A stretch of 64,000 bases of DNA, from contig JASJFT010000003.1 of assembly GCA_030770425.1 (NCBI GenBank), positions 248,001 to 312,000 on the forward strand, read 5' to 3'. Each line of letters begins with the position of its first letter. The first letter of the stretch is position 1. Under the pieces are notes generated by a model, which worked only from the letters and a program-made list of their open reading frames with translations, did not search any database and had not been told where the DNA came from. Source of the stretch: Darksidea phi. Lineage: Eukaryota > Ascomycota > Dothideomycetes > Pleosporales > Lentitheciaceae. A program made the position numbers and the translations under genes. Below are positions 1 to 10,458 of this stretch, in pieces.

Positions 1-729
1 TACCATGGACAGCACCGCGATGCTATGAAGCACCCCCGTACACGAGTACTGCGCAAGATCTGGCGCATGCGGGAAGAGCTCGGCCTGATTGCCAGCATCA
101 ACATCCAGCAGCAGGAACTCCTCCGAAACTACCTCCGCATCCTCGAACCCTGCACTTTTAGAGCAACGACCCTCACCCGTGCTGCACGATTCAGGGTAGA
201 AGCCCCTTTCATTGAGACTCAGCTTCGAACCGCTCATTCGGTCCACCTACGAATTTCGGACCTTGACTCCCGCCTGGAAGACGTGAGCAGACACGTATCT
301 CGCATGCTCGAAATACAACAAGAGAACAACGGCAACGCTATTATCGTCTTTACCATTGTGACAATCATCTTCCTGCCGCTCTCATGGGCCACTTCATACT
401 TTGGTATGAACACCTCGGACATCCGTGACTTGGCGCAAGGCCAGTGGATTTTCTGGGTAATTGCGCTGCCAGTTACGTCCGTCGTCATTGGGATAGCAGT
501 GCTGGTCGTCTTAAAGGGTGACTCTATTCGCGAGTTCCTCATCAAACGCGAGGTCGCGAGAGACCGACGGAGCTCAGCTTCGGTTGGCGTGTCCGCCAAA
601 CGGAGGCTATCTACAAGAGCGACAGGGGCCTCAATTGGACGAAAACAGTCTGTTAAGATAGCAGATAATCACCTGTGGAGAGGGTTTCGAAGGAGGACTA
701 CGAAGATTAGGGGAGAGGGTGAGGTCTGA
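1..729 (+). CDS. CorA-like magnesium transporter, C-terminal part (5' end outside window)
   Basis: The frame is open from the first base of the window, so this is the 3' part of a longer gene; an internal ATG lies at 25. A helical stretch rich in Glu, Arg and Gln leads into two hydrophobic segments. The first ends in the GMN signature (YFGMNTSDI, around residues 129-137 counted from that ATG), the selectivity motif of CorA/Mrs2 channels. The second segment follows about 12 residues later, with a basic C-terminal tail. This matches the 2-TM-GxN layout of CorA proteins, which form pentameric membrane channels for Mg2+. Fungal genomes often fuse this module to an N-terminal ankyrin or other cytosolic domain, which would lie upstream and cannot be seen here. 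No stop interrupts the part present. Confidence 0.75.
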   Translation, partial: YHGQHRDAMKHPRTRVLRKIWRMREELGLIASINIQQQELLRNYLRILEPCTFRATTLTRAARFRVEAPFIETQLRTAHSVHLRISDLDSRLEDVSRHVSRMLEIQQENNGNAIIVFTIVTIIFLPLSWATSYFGMNTSDIRDLAQGQWIFWVIALPVTSVVIGIAVLVVLKGDSIREFLIKREVARDRRSSASVGVSAKRRLSTRATGASIGRKQSVKIADNHLWRGFRRRTTKIRGEGEV

Positions 730-1090
730 AAACCACTTATGATTCGCGGGAATTATGGCAAGAACTGAGATTCCATGAAACAATTGAACGCTCTTTGGGA
801 TGCAGTGGCTACGGTATGTACTCTGCGAGATTGAGCATTGGAAATGGATAATTTGTAAATTGACACAGAGATAGCGACGATCGAGTAGCTCTGGCATGTA
901 AGGGTGTTTGATTATCTTGCTCTCCCTCGTGGTAGCGAGATATGGGAAATTTTCGGCAGAGTAAATTCAGGCTTTCAGTTCGGATGGTGATTCCATTACT
1001 TTTCCATTTGAAACATTGCAATGTACGAGCCGTCCCATCTCCCATACGAGGATAACAAACCTAATCGAACTCCTCGTGACCTTGGAATGG
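730..1090. other. Intergenic gap, nothing recognised
   Basis: Short frames occur on both strands, but none has a start, composition or motif that supports a gene. The CorA-like gene and the kinase relic point toward each other across this gap, so it is a 3'-3' spacer. Confidence 0.5.
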
Positions 1091-2850
1091 TCAATTTTCG
1101 ACCAGCTTCTTCCTCGCATCCTCTGTTTCGGCAGCTTCTAGCATTTGATGCTTGATATATCGTTCTTTCTCCTTTGCTTCATCATATAATTCAGCCGGCA
1201 CCCAACCATCAATGTAGACGCCAATGAAGTCGCGCAGTCGCTGCATCTGTGCATCTGCGTTCTTCTGCTTTGCATCAATATCGAGGCATTCTGTGACTCC
1301 TGCTTCGGAGTATTCGGCGGGAAATCCAACTTGTTTCATCGCCGAAGTGGCAATATCAGGCCAGTAGGTCGACGCATGTACTAGTCTTGCCTTAAGCGAA
1401 GTATTATCGCCTTCCCACGGCCTGCCAGCAGTATCATAGAGCCGATTCCTTACAACAAGGTCATGCGTTCCCATCGCGTGGAAATGGGGCTTGTTATTGC
1501 GATTGGTAAATCCCAGATAGAAATAGTGGAGCTATCGTCGGCGGTAGAGTTCCGCCTCCCTTTCCTTCTCACTCTCTGTCAACGAGTCGAAGTCCTCGGG
1601 ACACTCTGGAGGTCGAAAATTCTCCGAATCCCCATCGCCATAGTTCTGAATATGCTTTGGAATCTTGGCTTACAGGAAAACGGGGAGAATCGTGCTGTGC
1701 TGCCAGTCGACGATACCAGTAATATCCCCGGATTCAGAGATGAACACATTGTTAGGTGAGAGATCTGGGTGAAGAATGGTAGGCTGATTCATTTCCTCTC
1801 GGTCGGGAACGATATGCGGAGCGACTTTTAGATAGTCCAGCAAGTTGTCTATTTGTACCTGCGGGTCCACCTTTTGATGGCCATAAAATTCTCTGTCAAG
1901 TGGTTCCCGGGGAAAGCGTCGCTCGCCAAATTCTTGCAGCTAGATCAACTCTCTCTGACCCACCGCCTTCAATAGGTCCTCGGAAGTTTTCCCTGCATTT
2001 CAAAAGTTAGATATTTCAAGATTGCGCAAATTAAGGGTCTCTTACAAGCTCCCCGATTGACGGCTAGTTCATCTCGCTTTTGATACCACCAAAGTAGTTC
2101 GGTTGAAGATCCAATGCAAAACTTATCCGTTCCTCTGTGACTGACATCTGGTGACATATCCACTGTTGTGATGTTGGCGCCCAAGGACTCTTTGAGATAT
2201 AGACTGCCACTGACAGGGAATCGAATAGCAAAGAGTATCTTTTCAATATCAACGATCTTCTCCACCATATCCATCCTCTGTTTTAATGTCATAGTATACC
2301 CAGTTTCTTCCAACTCTTTACCCGAGACCTTCTCCATGATAATATATTCAGACCCCACTTGCTTAGATGTTGAGGAGCTCCAATCGAAGACCTTGGGAAT
2401 TGGACCTCCATGCAGTCGGAGAAATTCCATCGTAGCAACCTCGCTGTCGATACCATATTTGCCTGGTACCGTTGACGAGTATGGAAGACGCACAATAACC
2501 TTCACCCCATCTTGGGAAGTAGTTTCAAAGATACGATAAGAACCGCCTTCAGCAAATTTTGCGAAGGTCATGATATCGTTCGTAGAACGGTCGACAGCCT
2601 TGGCAACGACCCGGCAAAGCTCATGGGCGTTGAAATAACGTCTTCTTTCAGAGAGGCGTTCATGTTCATTGTAGCTACAACGTTGTGGTGCTATTAGTCT
2701 AGGAACGCGAGTATTCACGTTTTAGAGCTACTCAGCCAATACTTACAGCCACCTACCAGATGTGTAGTTATAAAATGCATGATCTGGACTGCTGATGCTT
2801 TTTAATGCTTCTCTGTCTTTTGGTGTATGTTCCGCCCAGAAAAGTCCCAT
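1091..2850 (-). pseudogene. Decayed APH-type phosphotransferase (Aim9-like kinase)
   Basis: Pieces of one protein can be followed in order on the minus strand. A 5' exon begins at ATG 2850 and ends in TSGRW before a donor near 2746. Next comes SYNEHERLSERRRYFN with a kinase N-lobe (EGGSYRIFE, a VIVRLPY strand and EYIIMEKVSGKEL hinge). A 53-nt intron lies at 1993-2045. Then come the APH catalytic loop HPDLSPNNVFI and GIVDWQHS (near 1690-1780), and a C-terminal helical part ending at 1091. Three in-frame stops break it: TAG at 1940-1942 (expected Trp), TAA at 1670-1672 (expected Gln) and TAG at 1532-1534 (expected Gln). There is also an apparent one-base frame slip just after the intron. All three stops are explained by CpA-to-TpA changes, as in RIP. 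Related intact proteins are APH-family kinases of unknown substrate, some annotated as mitochondrial Aim9. The order of blocks makes the family call fairly secure. Confidence 0.7.
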
Positions 2851-3431
2851 GTGTCGTATAGAGGTAGGTGGTGTTTACGATGCTGGGTGGGGCTACGCGC
2901 CAAGGAATAGTCAATAAAAACGAGCTCCTTCGTAACTGTTTTTATATCACGTCTGGGCTGCCGCTTTAAAGACAGTCTACTTGCTAATCTTCCTTGCTAG
3001 TCTACAGAAGTGCGGGCTCTCTACTTTATAAAAGGGGATATTATCATGGATAATCCATCGTAATAAGTCTTCCTCAACTCGTTAATATCCGTAATCCTCA
3101 GTATTGAACTGTATAGCCGCATGTAAATAGGATTATCGAGATCGAGCACATCAAGTAACCGAGTTTATACGCCCTCGAGCCCTTGACGACTTTCCTATGA
3201 GGTTTCTATCAAGTATATTGAATTATGGATACTCTTAAAGTGATTTAGTACTCCTTAACAGCTATTAGTTATATTTAATCGACCTATACGGTTTTAATAG
3301 GAGAGATAGCAAGTCTTACAGAGAAAGTATAAGTACTTAAAGTATTTCCCGTGTTAATCATATAAATAGGACTTAAGGGGAGCCCCATACTTCTACCACC
3401 AGGCCCGGGTTTTTATAAGAGAAGCAGGTCA
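2851..3431. other. AT-rich gene-free stretch with decayed sequence
   Basis: From about 2980 the sequence is rich in TA steps and short runs such as tataag and ctatag, with stops in all frames. This is the composition expected of RIP-altered repeats. No gene or RNA was recognised. Confidence 0.4.
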
Positions 3432-3668
3432 TCAGATACCCCTAAGTTCCCCATCGTCGAATCGTACCCAGGAGAAGTCAAAGGGAGATTGAAAAGCAGG
3501 TTCTGGATCAGGTGGGACCTCCATTAAGTCGTTATTTGTATGCTGGGACTCCATGGGCACCTCTACAGCATCGGATTCGAGCTCACTAAGTTCAGAGTCT
3601 TCGGAAATGTCGGTATTCAGTACGCTTGCCGCCTTCCAGCTGCGCTTCTTCGAGCGTTTGGAATTCAA
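3432..3668 (-). CDS. Small acidic hypothetical frame (78 aa)
   Basis: A 78-codon frame from ATG 3668 has a basic N-terminus (KRSKKRSWK), an acidic centre rich in Ser and Glu (SEDSELSELESD) and a Pro-rich acidic tail. I do not recognise it. Acidic low-complexity tails of this type occur at the C-termini of some fungal transposases, and the surroundings are decayed repeat sequence, so a transposon remnant is possible. It may equally be a chance frame. Confidence 0.2.
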   Translation of the reverse strand: MNSKRSKKRSWKAASVLNTDISEDSELSELESDAVEVPMESQHTNNDLMEVPPDPEPAFQSPFDFSWVRFDDGELRGI

Positions 3669-4532
3669 TTAAGCTCTATCAGGTGCGTTAGCACTCATAA
3701 TAATTACTAGAAGAAGAGCTATCGAATAAATATACTAATCAACTGTTCTCTCCTGAGGGCGATAAGATAAGGTTGAACTCTGCATGAAACACCCCAAACG
3801 CGCTACGCGTCATCACTAACTAATTCACCTTTCTACAACACGCTAACACCTAAATAGGTATAGTACTCAGCCCTAGGACTCCTCCTTCACCTCCATGGAG
3901 GGTGTGGAGTGAAGTAAATCCACGGAGATGGAGTTTAACTCCCTCCATGCCGAAGACTGGGGGCTGCGCTCAAGGAGCTATCGCTGAGTATACTAAAGTT
4001 GTATTCGATGGAGAAGATAACTATATGTGCTCAAGTCTCTGGTTATGCCTGAGCTCGGATCAGAAAAGGTATCTACCGGGTTCAGGGGCAGGGGTCGCAC
4101 TTTAGGCGCCTAGTCTCGTGACCGAGATTTCATTGAGGAACTTGCTGACTGGGCTTCAGCCCATCACAGGCTATTAGATGTTATAGAGATCTTACCTTTT
4201 AGTCGAGTAAAGTTTTTATGGTAAACCCCTCCTCTATATTCAGAATATTTCTAGTTGGCGCTGAAATAGATGGTTTGTCGCGATAAAACCCTCTCTTATA
4301 GTTAAACTCTGCACGATTTTGATGCAATGTGTGGATCGGCAAGGGCGAAATCGTGCGGTTGCGAGATCAGTGTATTATAGAACCTATACTAGGAGCTAGC
4401 TATATAGTAAGTGCGAGGCGCTAGTCGCCTTGGCACGCGATATCTCACTGTGAAACATAGTGAACGGAGTGACACTAAGGGATCAGGTGACGCTTGGCGG
4501 CACGTGATACCTCATAGTGAATGAGGCTCAAA
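3669..4532. other. Gene-free stretch with short inverted repeats
   Basis: No gene recognised. Around 3888-3955 there are several ctcc/ggag-rich segments around a cctccatggagg palindrome. Around 4148-4172 a gggcttcagccc hairpin occurs, and near 4430-4520 similar segments reading gatatctcact and gatacctcat recur. These look like remains of repeats, not gene signals. Confidence 0.3.
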
Positions 4533-5465
4533 CTAGATCAGATGGGAATCCTGAAGGGGACCACTGACACAATGAACCTCTGCATCTTTGAACCATTCAA
4601 GAAGTGTAGATGTGTCTTCTCTTTTACGTAAGACTCCTACTCTTTCATAACAGCCACGGGCCACTGCTTTACCCCCGAGGCCCCGAGACGGCTGCAGGAG
4701 CAAAATTTGTGGATGCATCTCACTATTTTCCCAAATCGTTCCAACCCAGACGCAGAGCAAGGACGTTTTCTGTAGATGCATCTCACTCTTTTTCCAAATC
4801 GTTCCAACCCAGGCGTAGAGCAATGACGTTTTCCGTCTTTCAAAGTCGCCACGATAATCCAAATAGGGTTCTAACCCCCTCCCGCCTTTCTCCAGTTTCC
4901 ACTGGTCAGGGTACCGCACTAGCAATACATCCACTGTTGGTGCTGAAATTGTTAATGTTGCCGTATTCAATTTTCCAGTCGGGTCGGCCCCGTTCAATTC
5001 ATAATCAACAGACACAAGTTCCGTCCTGAAAACCTTTCCTCTAGGGGTTTTCGAAGGACGGTGTGGCCCCCGCAGGTTCTCGACGTCCATGGGAGCTTCT
5101 GGTGAGCTGTCATTCTGTGTGTGGAAATAAACATTGTGAGCACCTCCACAGGCCCTAGACCAGGATGGACCCCCCCACTCTTTTGGTCTCGGCCCCGCCC
5201 ATGTATACCACATCAAGTCGGCAAAAATGTTCTTTATCCAAACCCCAGCCACGTATTCACCACAACCTCGAGCTTGAAGCTGCTTCGCTAGGCCGGATAA
5301 GGCTGGAAGACGATCTAACTCATACGTGATATGCAAGGAGCTATAAAGATGCAATGTCTTGTGCCACAAGTCAAACAACTTGCCAAGCTCGCGATCTACT
5401 GCCCATCTTCTTTTGAAAGCATATTCGCTCCCTCTATGACCGTGTAAAGTCCCACACCACCCGCG
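4533..5465 (-). pseudogene. C-terminal fragment of a HET-domain (heterokaryon incompatibility) protein
   Basis: The minus-strand frame is open from just below an in-frame TAG near 5466 to the stop at 4533 and has no upstream HET domain. Recognisable is the conserved block that follows the HET domain in this family: an aromatic-rich stretch, then ELDRLPALSGLAKQLQ and GEYVAGVWIKNIFADLMWYT (about 5200-5310), the usual RLPALSGIA ... YLAGLW ... LLWY pattern. The predicted start of the remaining frame has no ATG in a plausible place, and the HET motifs (YVALSYCWG-like, RGWTLQE-like) are absent. It is best read as a truncated gene. Near its 3' end a 63-bp in-frame duplication (4709-4834) repeats 21 codons. 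HET proteins trigger cell death on contact with a genetically different strain; this fragment could not do so by itself. Confidence 0.5.
4709..4834. repeat. 63-bp imperfect direct duplication
   Basis: Two adjacent copies, 4709-4771 and 4772-4834, share gatgcatctcact, ccaaatcgttccaaccca and gacgtttt blocks. The period is 63 bp, a multiple of three. On the minus strand each copy encodes a variant of KTSLLxxWVGTIWxxSEMH, so the copies sit inside the HET-protein fragment without breaking the frame. Confidence 0.85.
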
Positions 5466-5469
5466 CTAG

Positions 5470-6545
5470 TAATGGTGGAAATTGATCGCTCAATTTAGCT
5501 TAGCTTACGATTTCCCAGCATGCGTCCACAGCGAGTAGCGGAGAGCTGAACTACTCGCGGAAGTGTGCCTGTCGTTGTGGGAGCAGGACTTTTCTAGGCT
5601 GTGCGCCTCTTCGGGGCGACCAGATCTCTTGGGCTTGGGCGTTGCGCCACTCGTGCCGCTTACCATAGTATCGTGGTGCCGGGCTGGAAGCTTTTCGTTG
5701 CGGAAAGGCTACAAAACATGCTGATACTGGGTTCGAACGCGGTGTGTTCTTGGGAATCTTGGCAGCTTGAAACTTTGACGCGCTAGACGGCTGCGATATC
5801 CGGGCTCATAACTGTGGGCGGAACGAGCAAGGAGGTTACTTGTTGTCGGGTGCGTGAACGGGCCGATTACGCCAGCGGGAGCATGGCCGACCCGCTCCTA
5901 CCACACCCTTGCGCCGGAGGCGATAATTTTTTGGTGTGGGAAGGAAGTGGTTGATATAGTCTTCAGATATCGCCACGTATAGCAAGGGGCGCAATAAAGG
6001 TCCCGGTCACCACGATCGCGGAGACTAACAGCAACGTTAGTTGTTGGAAAATCCTGGCGCTCATGAATCTAGGAACTAGAAACAAGCTTACCACGGCTAC
6101 TTCCATTTAGATGCTGCAGTGAACCTTGTCCCCACTCCCGGTGTTCCAGATCCCTTCGCCACCCTAAGATCTGATCTAATGATTAAATCTCTTGGTGCTC
6201 GTGCACTCTGATGGTAATTTCAATCTCCTTCATCTACACCAGAACAAAACTCAACGCCTCTCAGACCTGTAAATGTATTCTCCGAGCGTTCAGAAAAGGA
6301 AGACAAAGGATTTGTATTCATACGGGTTGTCTGCCCCAGCGATGAGCGATGTTGCGGTTAAGCACAGCCACAGCATTGAGCCACAGGCCCCACCTTACCT
6401 ATCTAGCTGTATCGGGCTTAGCGCGATATGGTTGCTGAGTCAACATTAGCCAACCTCAAAGTTCCGTCCTCCAACCGCTGCGTTGCACCATCCATTCAGA
6501 GTTAACCTCGCAATGCTTCCTCTTCGTACGGCATGATACTCGGCT
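5470..6545. other. Gene-free stretch upstream of the nuclease-like gene
   Basis: I recognise no gene. A 61-codon frame at 5601-5786 has no family features. Positions 6213-6266 are similar to 8079-8136, so the neighbouring gene lies between two related segments (see the repeat entries). Confidence 0.4.
6213..6266 (+). repeat. Left copy of a degenerate direct repeat
   Basis: This segment and 8079-8136 share, in the same orientation, caatttcaa/caatttgaa, ctccttcatc, acacca, aaaact and a tcaacgcc-tcagac end, with a few indels. The two copies bracket the intact gene at 6546-7768 at a distance of about 1.87 kb. Confidence 0.5.
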
Positions 6546-7768
6546 ATGTCAACTTCTCGAACAGCTGTGAATGATCAACAGCACATCACACCGCCTTCCA
6601 GTTTCGTGGACCAGCCTTTGACGCCTCCGCAAACTGACGAGAAGCCCTTTACACAAGCTCACAGAGTCATCGCGCTCTTCGAAGCGATCCGGGCAGGAAG
6701 GCATACGAATCAAGGTCCGTGGGGAGAATTTGTACTTGCGCCGGGAGAATACGATGAGCTAGTGCGGCTGCTTGGCCGAAACGAGGAGCTGTTGGGCTAC
6801 GTGAAGGACAAGATACGGTATGTATGTCCAAGGGAGATAAATATGGTGGCTAAAACCAGTGATGAACAGGTATGACTACGACGCGATTTACCACCGACTC
6901 GTAGTTCGGATGCCCACGGCTGTACACGAATTGTTCGTTGCTCGTGTGGAGGATGCTATTTTCAGCCAGTTGAAATCAATACGCAAAGGATCGGATGGCG
7001 CGGCCGCTTTCGCGCGGAAGATTTATCCCACTCGTTCTACCGAAATATACCTCCCAGTCGACGACACAACTCCCGACATAAAGTCGAAACATGAGCCGGA
7101 CGCCTCTTTTTGCCATACAGATGCACGATACCCTGGTGTTATCATTGAGGTTGCATATTCGCAGAAGAAAAAAAGCTTAAGTCGGCTAGCGGAAGATTAT
7201 CTTCTAGATTCAGATACAGGCATACAAGTTGTTGTTGGTTTAGATATTGAATATGGAAAGAGAGAATCGCGGAAGGCAACATTATCAGTTTGGAGGACTT
7301 ATGTGGACGGGAATGAGATAAGCGTGGCGCCAGAAGTTGCGGACGAGGTACGCCGTATCGCTTGACGGGCTTTTTCTGTCCAGATTGCTGACGTTCATGT
7401 AGGCTTTCCGAAACCAGCAAGGAGATCCTACCGATCATAAAGGCCTGCGGCTTCAACTAAAAGACTTTGCGTATGAAGAACTTGCACTTCGTGAGCTCGG
7501 AGATACAGATCTGGAGTTGGTTATTAGTACTCAACAGCTTTGTGAATACCTTCATACTGCGGAAACCCGGGTAGCACGGCTGGAGTCACTAGGTAGGCCT
7601 TTGATTGCTTCAGGGCTGAAGAAGCGAAAAAGATCTGAGACCCCTCCAGACCAAATAACTTCTGGCGATGAGGCGAAGTTTGCGGAGCAGGAGCAGAGAG
7701 CCGCAAAGCGTGTGGCTCAGGAGGACTCTGATTATGAGGTCTCATCGTTCAAGAGCACGTCAGAATAA
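6546..7768 (+). CDS. PD-(D/E)XK nuclease-fold-like fungal protein
   Basis: Three exons join without frame problems: 6546-6817, 6870-7347 and 7403-7768 (introns 52 and 55 nt, GTATGT..ACAG and GTACGC..GTAG). The protein is about 371 aa. After a Pro/Thr-rich head and a helical part comes HEPDASF (PD near residues 167-168), then YPGVIIEVAYSQ (Glu near 184, Gln near 189), a basic KKKSLSRLAEDYL helix and VVVGLDIEYG. This is the core layout of the PD-(D/E)XK fold with an E-x(4)-Q variant in place of E-x-K. The tail has a KKRKR basic patch, suggesting nuclear location, and ends in acidic low complexity. Proteins of this type are widespread and uncharacterised in filamentous fungi. Whether it cuts DNA is unknown. 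The gene is intact while its flanks are decayed. Confidence 0.75.
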
Positions 7769-8738
7769 AATACTACTCTTCTGCTGCAGCTCAGTATAAT
7801 ATTGTACACCTCACTGTTAGTCTACCTGTTTTAGTCACATGCTTTTACGAATATAGCGTCTGCAAGGTGAGGAGCCCGACTGTAAGCCGCTCTTCGACGT
7901 GCTAATGATCGCAATATATATCGACAAAGGAAGCATGTCTAGGTGGCATACGGCTAAATGTGGGCCTAGCCTTGATCTCCACAGCTAGGTTCAGAGCCGC
8001 CCGGTCCCAGATCGATCTCATCTGATCGGAAGTGCTGGCTCGGGATCTCTTTGCGCCCCCACTAGAAGTGGCGATATTGGTGCCAATTTGAACCTCCTTC
8101 ATCCCCACACCAAAAAAACTTCAACGCCCCTCAGACATAAGGCTGGTGCCGGTGCGGGCGGGCCGTCCTCCCTGCTAGCGGTGGCAAGATCGTGTACCAC
8201 CGAAGTACCCGATCCTGGAACGCGACGAAACCCTGAGGCAGCCAGAAGGGCTTCCAGCCTATCAACCAGCAAGGAGCGTTCCGAGGGCAACGATGAGCGG
8301 TTAGCTCACGTGACTGCTCGACGTGCCAGAGTCTAGCAAGACGAGCAGACCAAAGCATATAGCACAGCACAAAGGGCCCCCATAGTACTTGTGTCCAACT
8401 TGAATCATATCCTTTGTGATCGGAAGAGATTGTCTATTCAACACTCCCCATCGTATTCGGATGTCCTGACGCCCTGCTCAATCCCAGAGAACCAGCCCTT
8501 GCCTTAGGCTTCCAGATACCAACGCCCCTTTTGGTTAGCGCTAAGCCGAGGGCGTAACACAGAGATGAGATTAAGGCAATTGTTCAAGAGTTCGGATATC
8601 TAGCGCTAGCTGTCACTCTTGCTGCCACGTATGTAGGGATGACCCTGCGGCTACAGTCTAAAATTAAGGTATACCTGCCTGAGTACAAGCGGCAGCGACA
8701 CGAACTTCTTAGCCAGAAGCCGGAGAGCTGTAATATAT
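7769..8738. other. Gene-free stretch with right repeat copy
   Basis: Short overlapping frames at 8088-8370 on both strands look like chance frames in a GC-richer patch. The only structure I can support is the repeat copy at 8079-8136. Confidence 0.35.
8079..8136 (+). repeat. Right copy of a degenerate direct repeat
   Basis: Partner of 6213-6266 (same orientation). The shared blocks are caattt, ctccttcatc, acacca, aaaact and tcaacgcc-tcagac. See the left copy. Confidence 0.5.
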
Positions 8739-9032
8739 CTAGGATATAAGTATAACCCGCTTTTCTTGAAGATGCCAATCCATTCCTGGAAATGCCGCGA
8801 GACCTGGCTTGGAGGTCAAATCGCCTGTTTCTACCACGGGATCCCACTCTATTTCGTCCATATCGGTCTCACATTCTACTGATTCTATATCGGTCTCACA
8901 TTCTACTGATTCTATATCGGTCTCACATTCTACTGATTCTATATCGGTCTCACCTTCTTCCGATTCTATATCGGTATTAGCTGAGTTATTACTTTGTTCC
9001 TTCTCCTCTAGGGGGTTCGTCGCATATCTCAA
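8739..9032 (-). CDS. Hypothetical frame built on a 9-residue acidic repeat
   Basis: A 97-codon frame from ATG 9032 contains four to five copies of ETDIESVEC (variants GETDIESEE at the start and ETDMDEIEW at the end) encoded by the 27-bp tandem repeat at 8861-8975. The rest is polar, with no known domain. Keeping a 27-bp repeat in frame fits a coding past, and acidic repeats occur in transposon-encoded and DNA-binding proteins, but no start context or homologue is visible. Adjacent sequence (9100-9460) looks like transposon-end sequence, so this could be part of an old element. Confidence 0.3.
   Translation of the reverse strand: MRYATNPLEEKEQSNNSANTDIESEEGETDIESVECETDIESVECETDIESVECETDMDEIEWDPVVETGDLTSKPGLAAFPGMDWHLQEKRVILIS
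8861..8975. repeat. 27-bp minisatellite, about 4.3 units
   Basis: Units begin at 8861, 8888, 8915, 8942 and 8969 (partial), each starting tatcggtctcacattctact with the last full unit diverged at caccttcttcc. The period is exactly 27 bp, which keeps a minus-strand reading frame open. Confidence 0.9.
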
Positions 9033-9128
9033 CGCGATGCATAGCCAGCAACTCTCAGGCGATGTGATATAAAATTCGTATCCTTTCTGGAATGCAAGGG
9101 TCGCGGCCGCAATTCGTCACGAAACACA

Positions 9129-9454
9129 GTAGGAGTTTGTACACAGTAGAGGTACTATACCCACACCTTATACACGATAATAGAGCTATAGAGCTATATA
9201 CAGTACTGTCGATCGTGAGATACCGACGAGGTAATGTTTCGAATATGAAGGCGCTGGACGAGAAATAATATGTAATGCCGAACCACAGAGCGTTAGGAGA
9301 CCAACAGCGGTAGCGATAAGTTAGCGCACCTATACTACTACCCACAGTATAAAAATTGCCTACGATAATACTAGTATCCTACTTACATCTATCTCTTATC
9401 CTTGGCTAGCTTCCTTACTATATTCCTCTCTTATACCTAGCTAGCTTCCTTATA
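9129..9454 (-). mobile_element. Probable transposon-end or solo-LTR relic
   Basis: Positions 9129-9207 match 49430-49508 over nearly their whole length, differing mainly by transitions. The shared core includes cccacacctta and cgataatagagctata. Within the same segment a 28-bp motif is repeated directly at 9393-9420 and 9427-9454 (ctcttat..tagcttcctta). A dispersed, transition-diverged, non-coding sequence with internal short repeats is what a RIP-altered LTR looks like. Exact ends, target-site duplication and element family cannot be fixed from this window. Confidence 0.4.
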
Positions 9455-9459
9455 TTAAC

Positions 9460-10458
9460 ACCTACTATGTTGTTGAAAGATCTCGCCGAAGGCCAAAGGA
9501 GGGGAACGATAAAGAATGGGGCCTTTTCGAGGTAAGCCGGATCCTCCGCATCCTAGGTACACTTGGTATTTTCACTGAAAAGAGAGACTTATATCAAAGA
9601 CAAAAAGAAGATGGGATGATGTCGACTCTGGAAGTTGACGAGAGTTCGTTTTTCTCAGCCCGTAAGAATTATTAGCCACCAAGATGAACGCACAGACTTC
9701 CAACAGCCCATAAGCAAACACACCGCCATCGCTTATACAGGCTATCTTATTACCTGTATCTCTTTAGCAAGCACTATGTCTTACTGTCTCACGCTTTATA
9801 TGGGTTCCGTGTGGCCTGATAATAAGATGGATGAATGAATAGGAATACACTCTGTAAGAACGGGAATGATAAATTTGTTTATTTGTACATGTGGATACCC
9901 ACTCTATTTATTCTGCGATTTGAGGGCACGCGAGGTCGGAGCCGGGGGTCAGCGTGCCGGGGTTTGGGATCGTGCATACTACTTCTGATAGCCTACGGGA
10001 AATGGGGCCGTACGTAGGCTTTACGGAAGGTTGGCGGTGGCCCACGTGCCTTGGAAACAGCCTTCCACCTTCAACTTGCGCCAAGCATCTAAACACCACG
10101 TTATGTCGGCACAATTGGATGCATAAAAAATGACTGCACGTTATTGGATCATAATTGATCGTTCTGCGCGCTCGCATATGCAGCACATATTTGCAATTGC
10201 CTGTCCCTTTTGAACGCCAAGGCGCCTGGCCGCTGCACAAGTAGTAGAGGAAGCATGGGCGCTTGAAATGTTACGGCCGTGGGCGTCTTTAATACCACCA
10301 ATCACAGAGGTGTTGTTGGGTTGAGCCCTGCTGCTCACACGCGGGATTAACTCGACGGCCTATGCCAAGAAGCTGCGCCGCAAATAAGACCTGCAACCGC
10401 CCCCCTTTTCCCCTCGGTCGTTAGTACCGACCCAATCTACCTTTGTTCACCTCTCACC
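9460..10458. other. Gene-free stretch before the PHD-finger gene
   Basis: Small frames on both strands (for example 9908-10240 minus and 10141-10338 minus) have no recognisable domain and overlap one another. The last 100 bases, pyrimidine-rich around 10396-10458 before ATG 10459, resemble a fungal 5' leader. Confidence 0.35.

Noticed and set aside
5601..5786. 61-codon plus-strand frame
   Set aside because: No domain, no partner and no composition signal.
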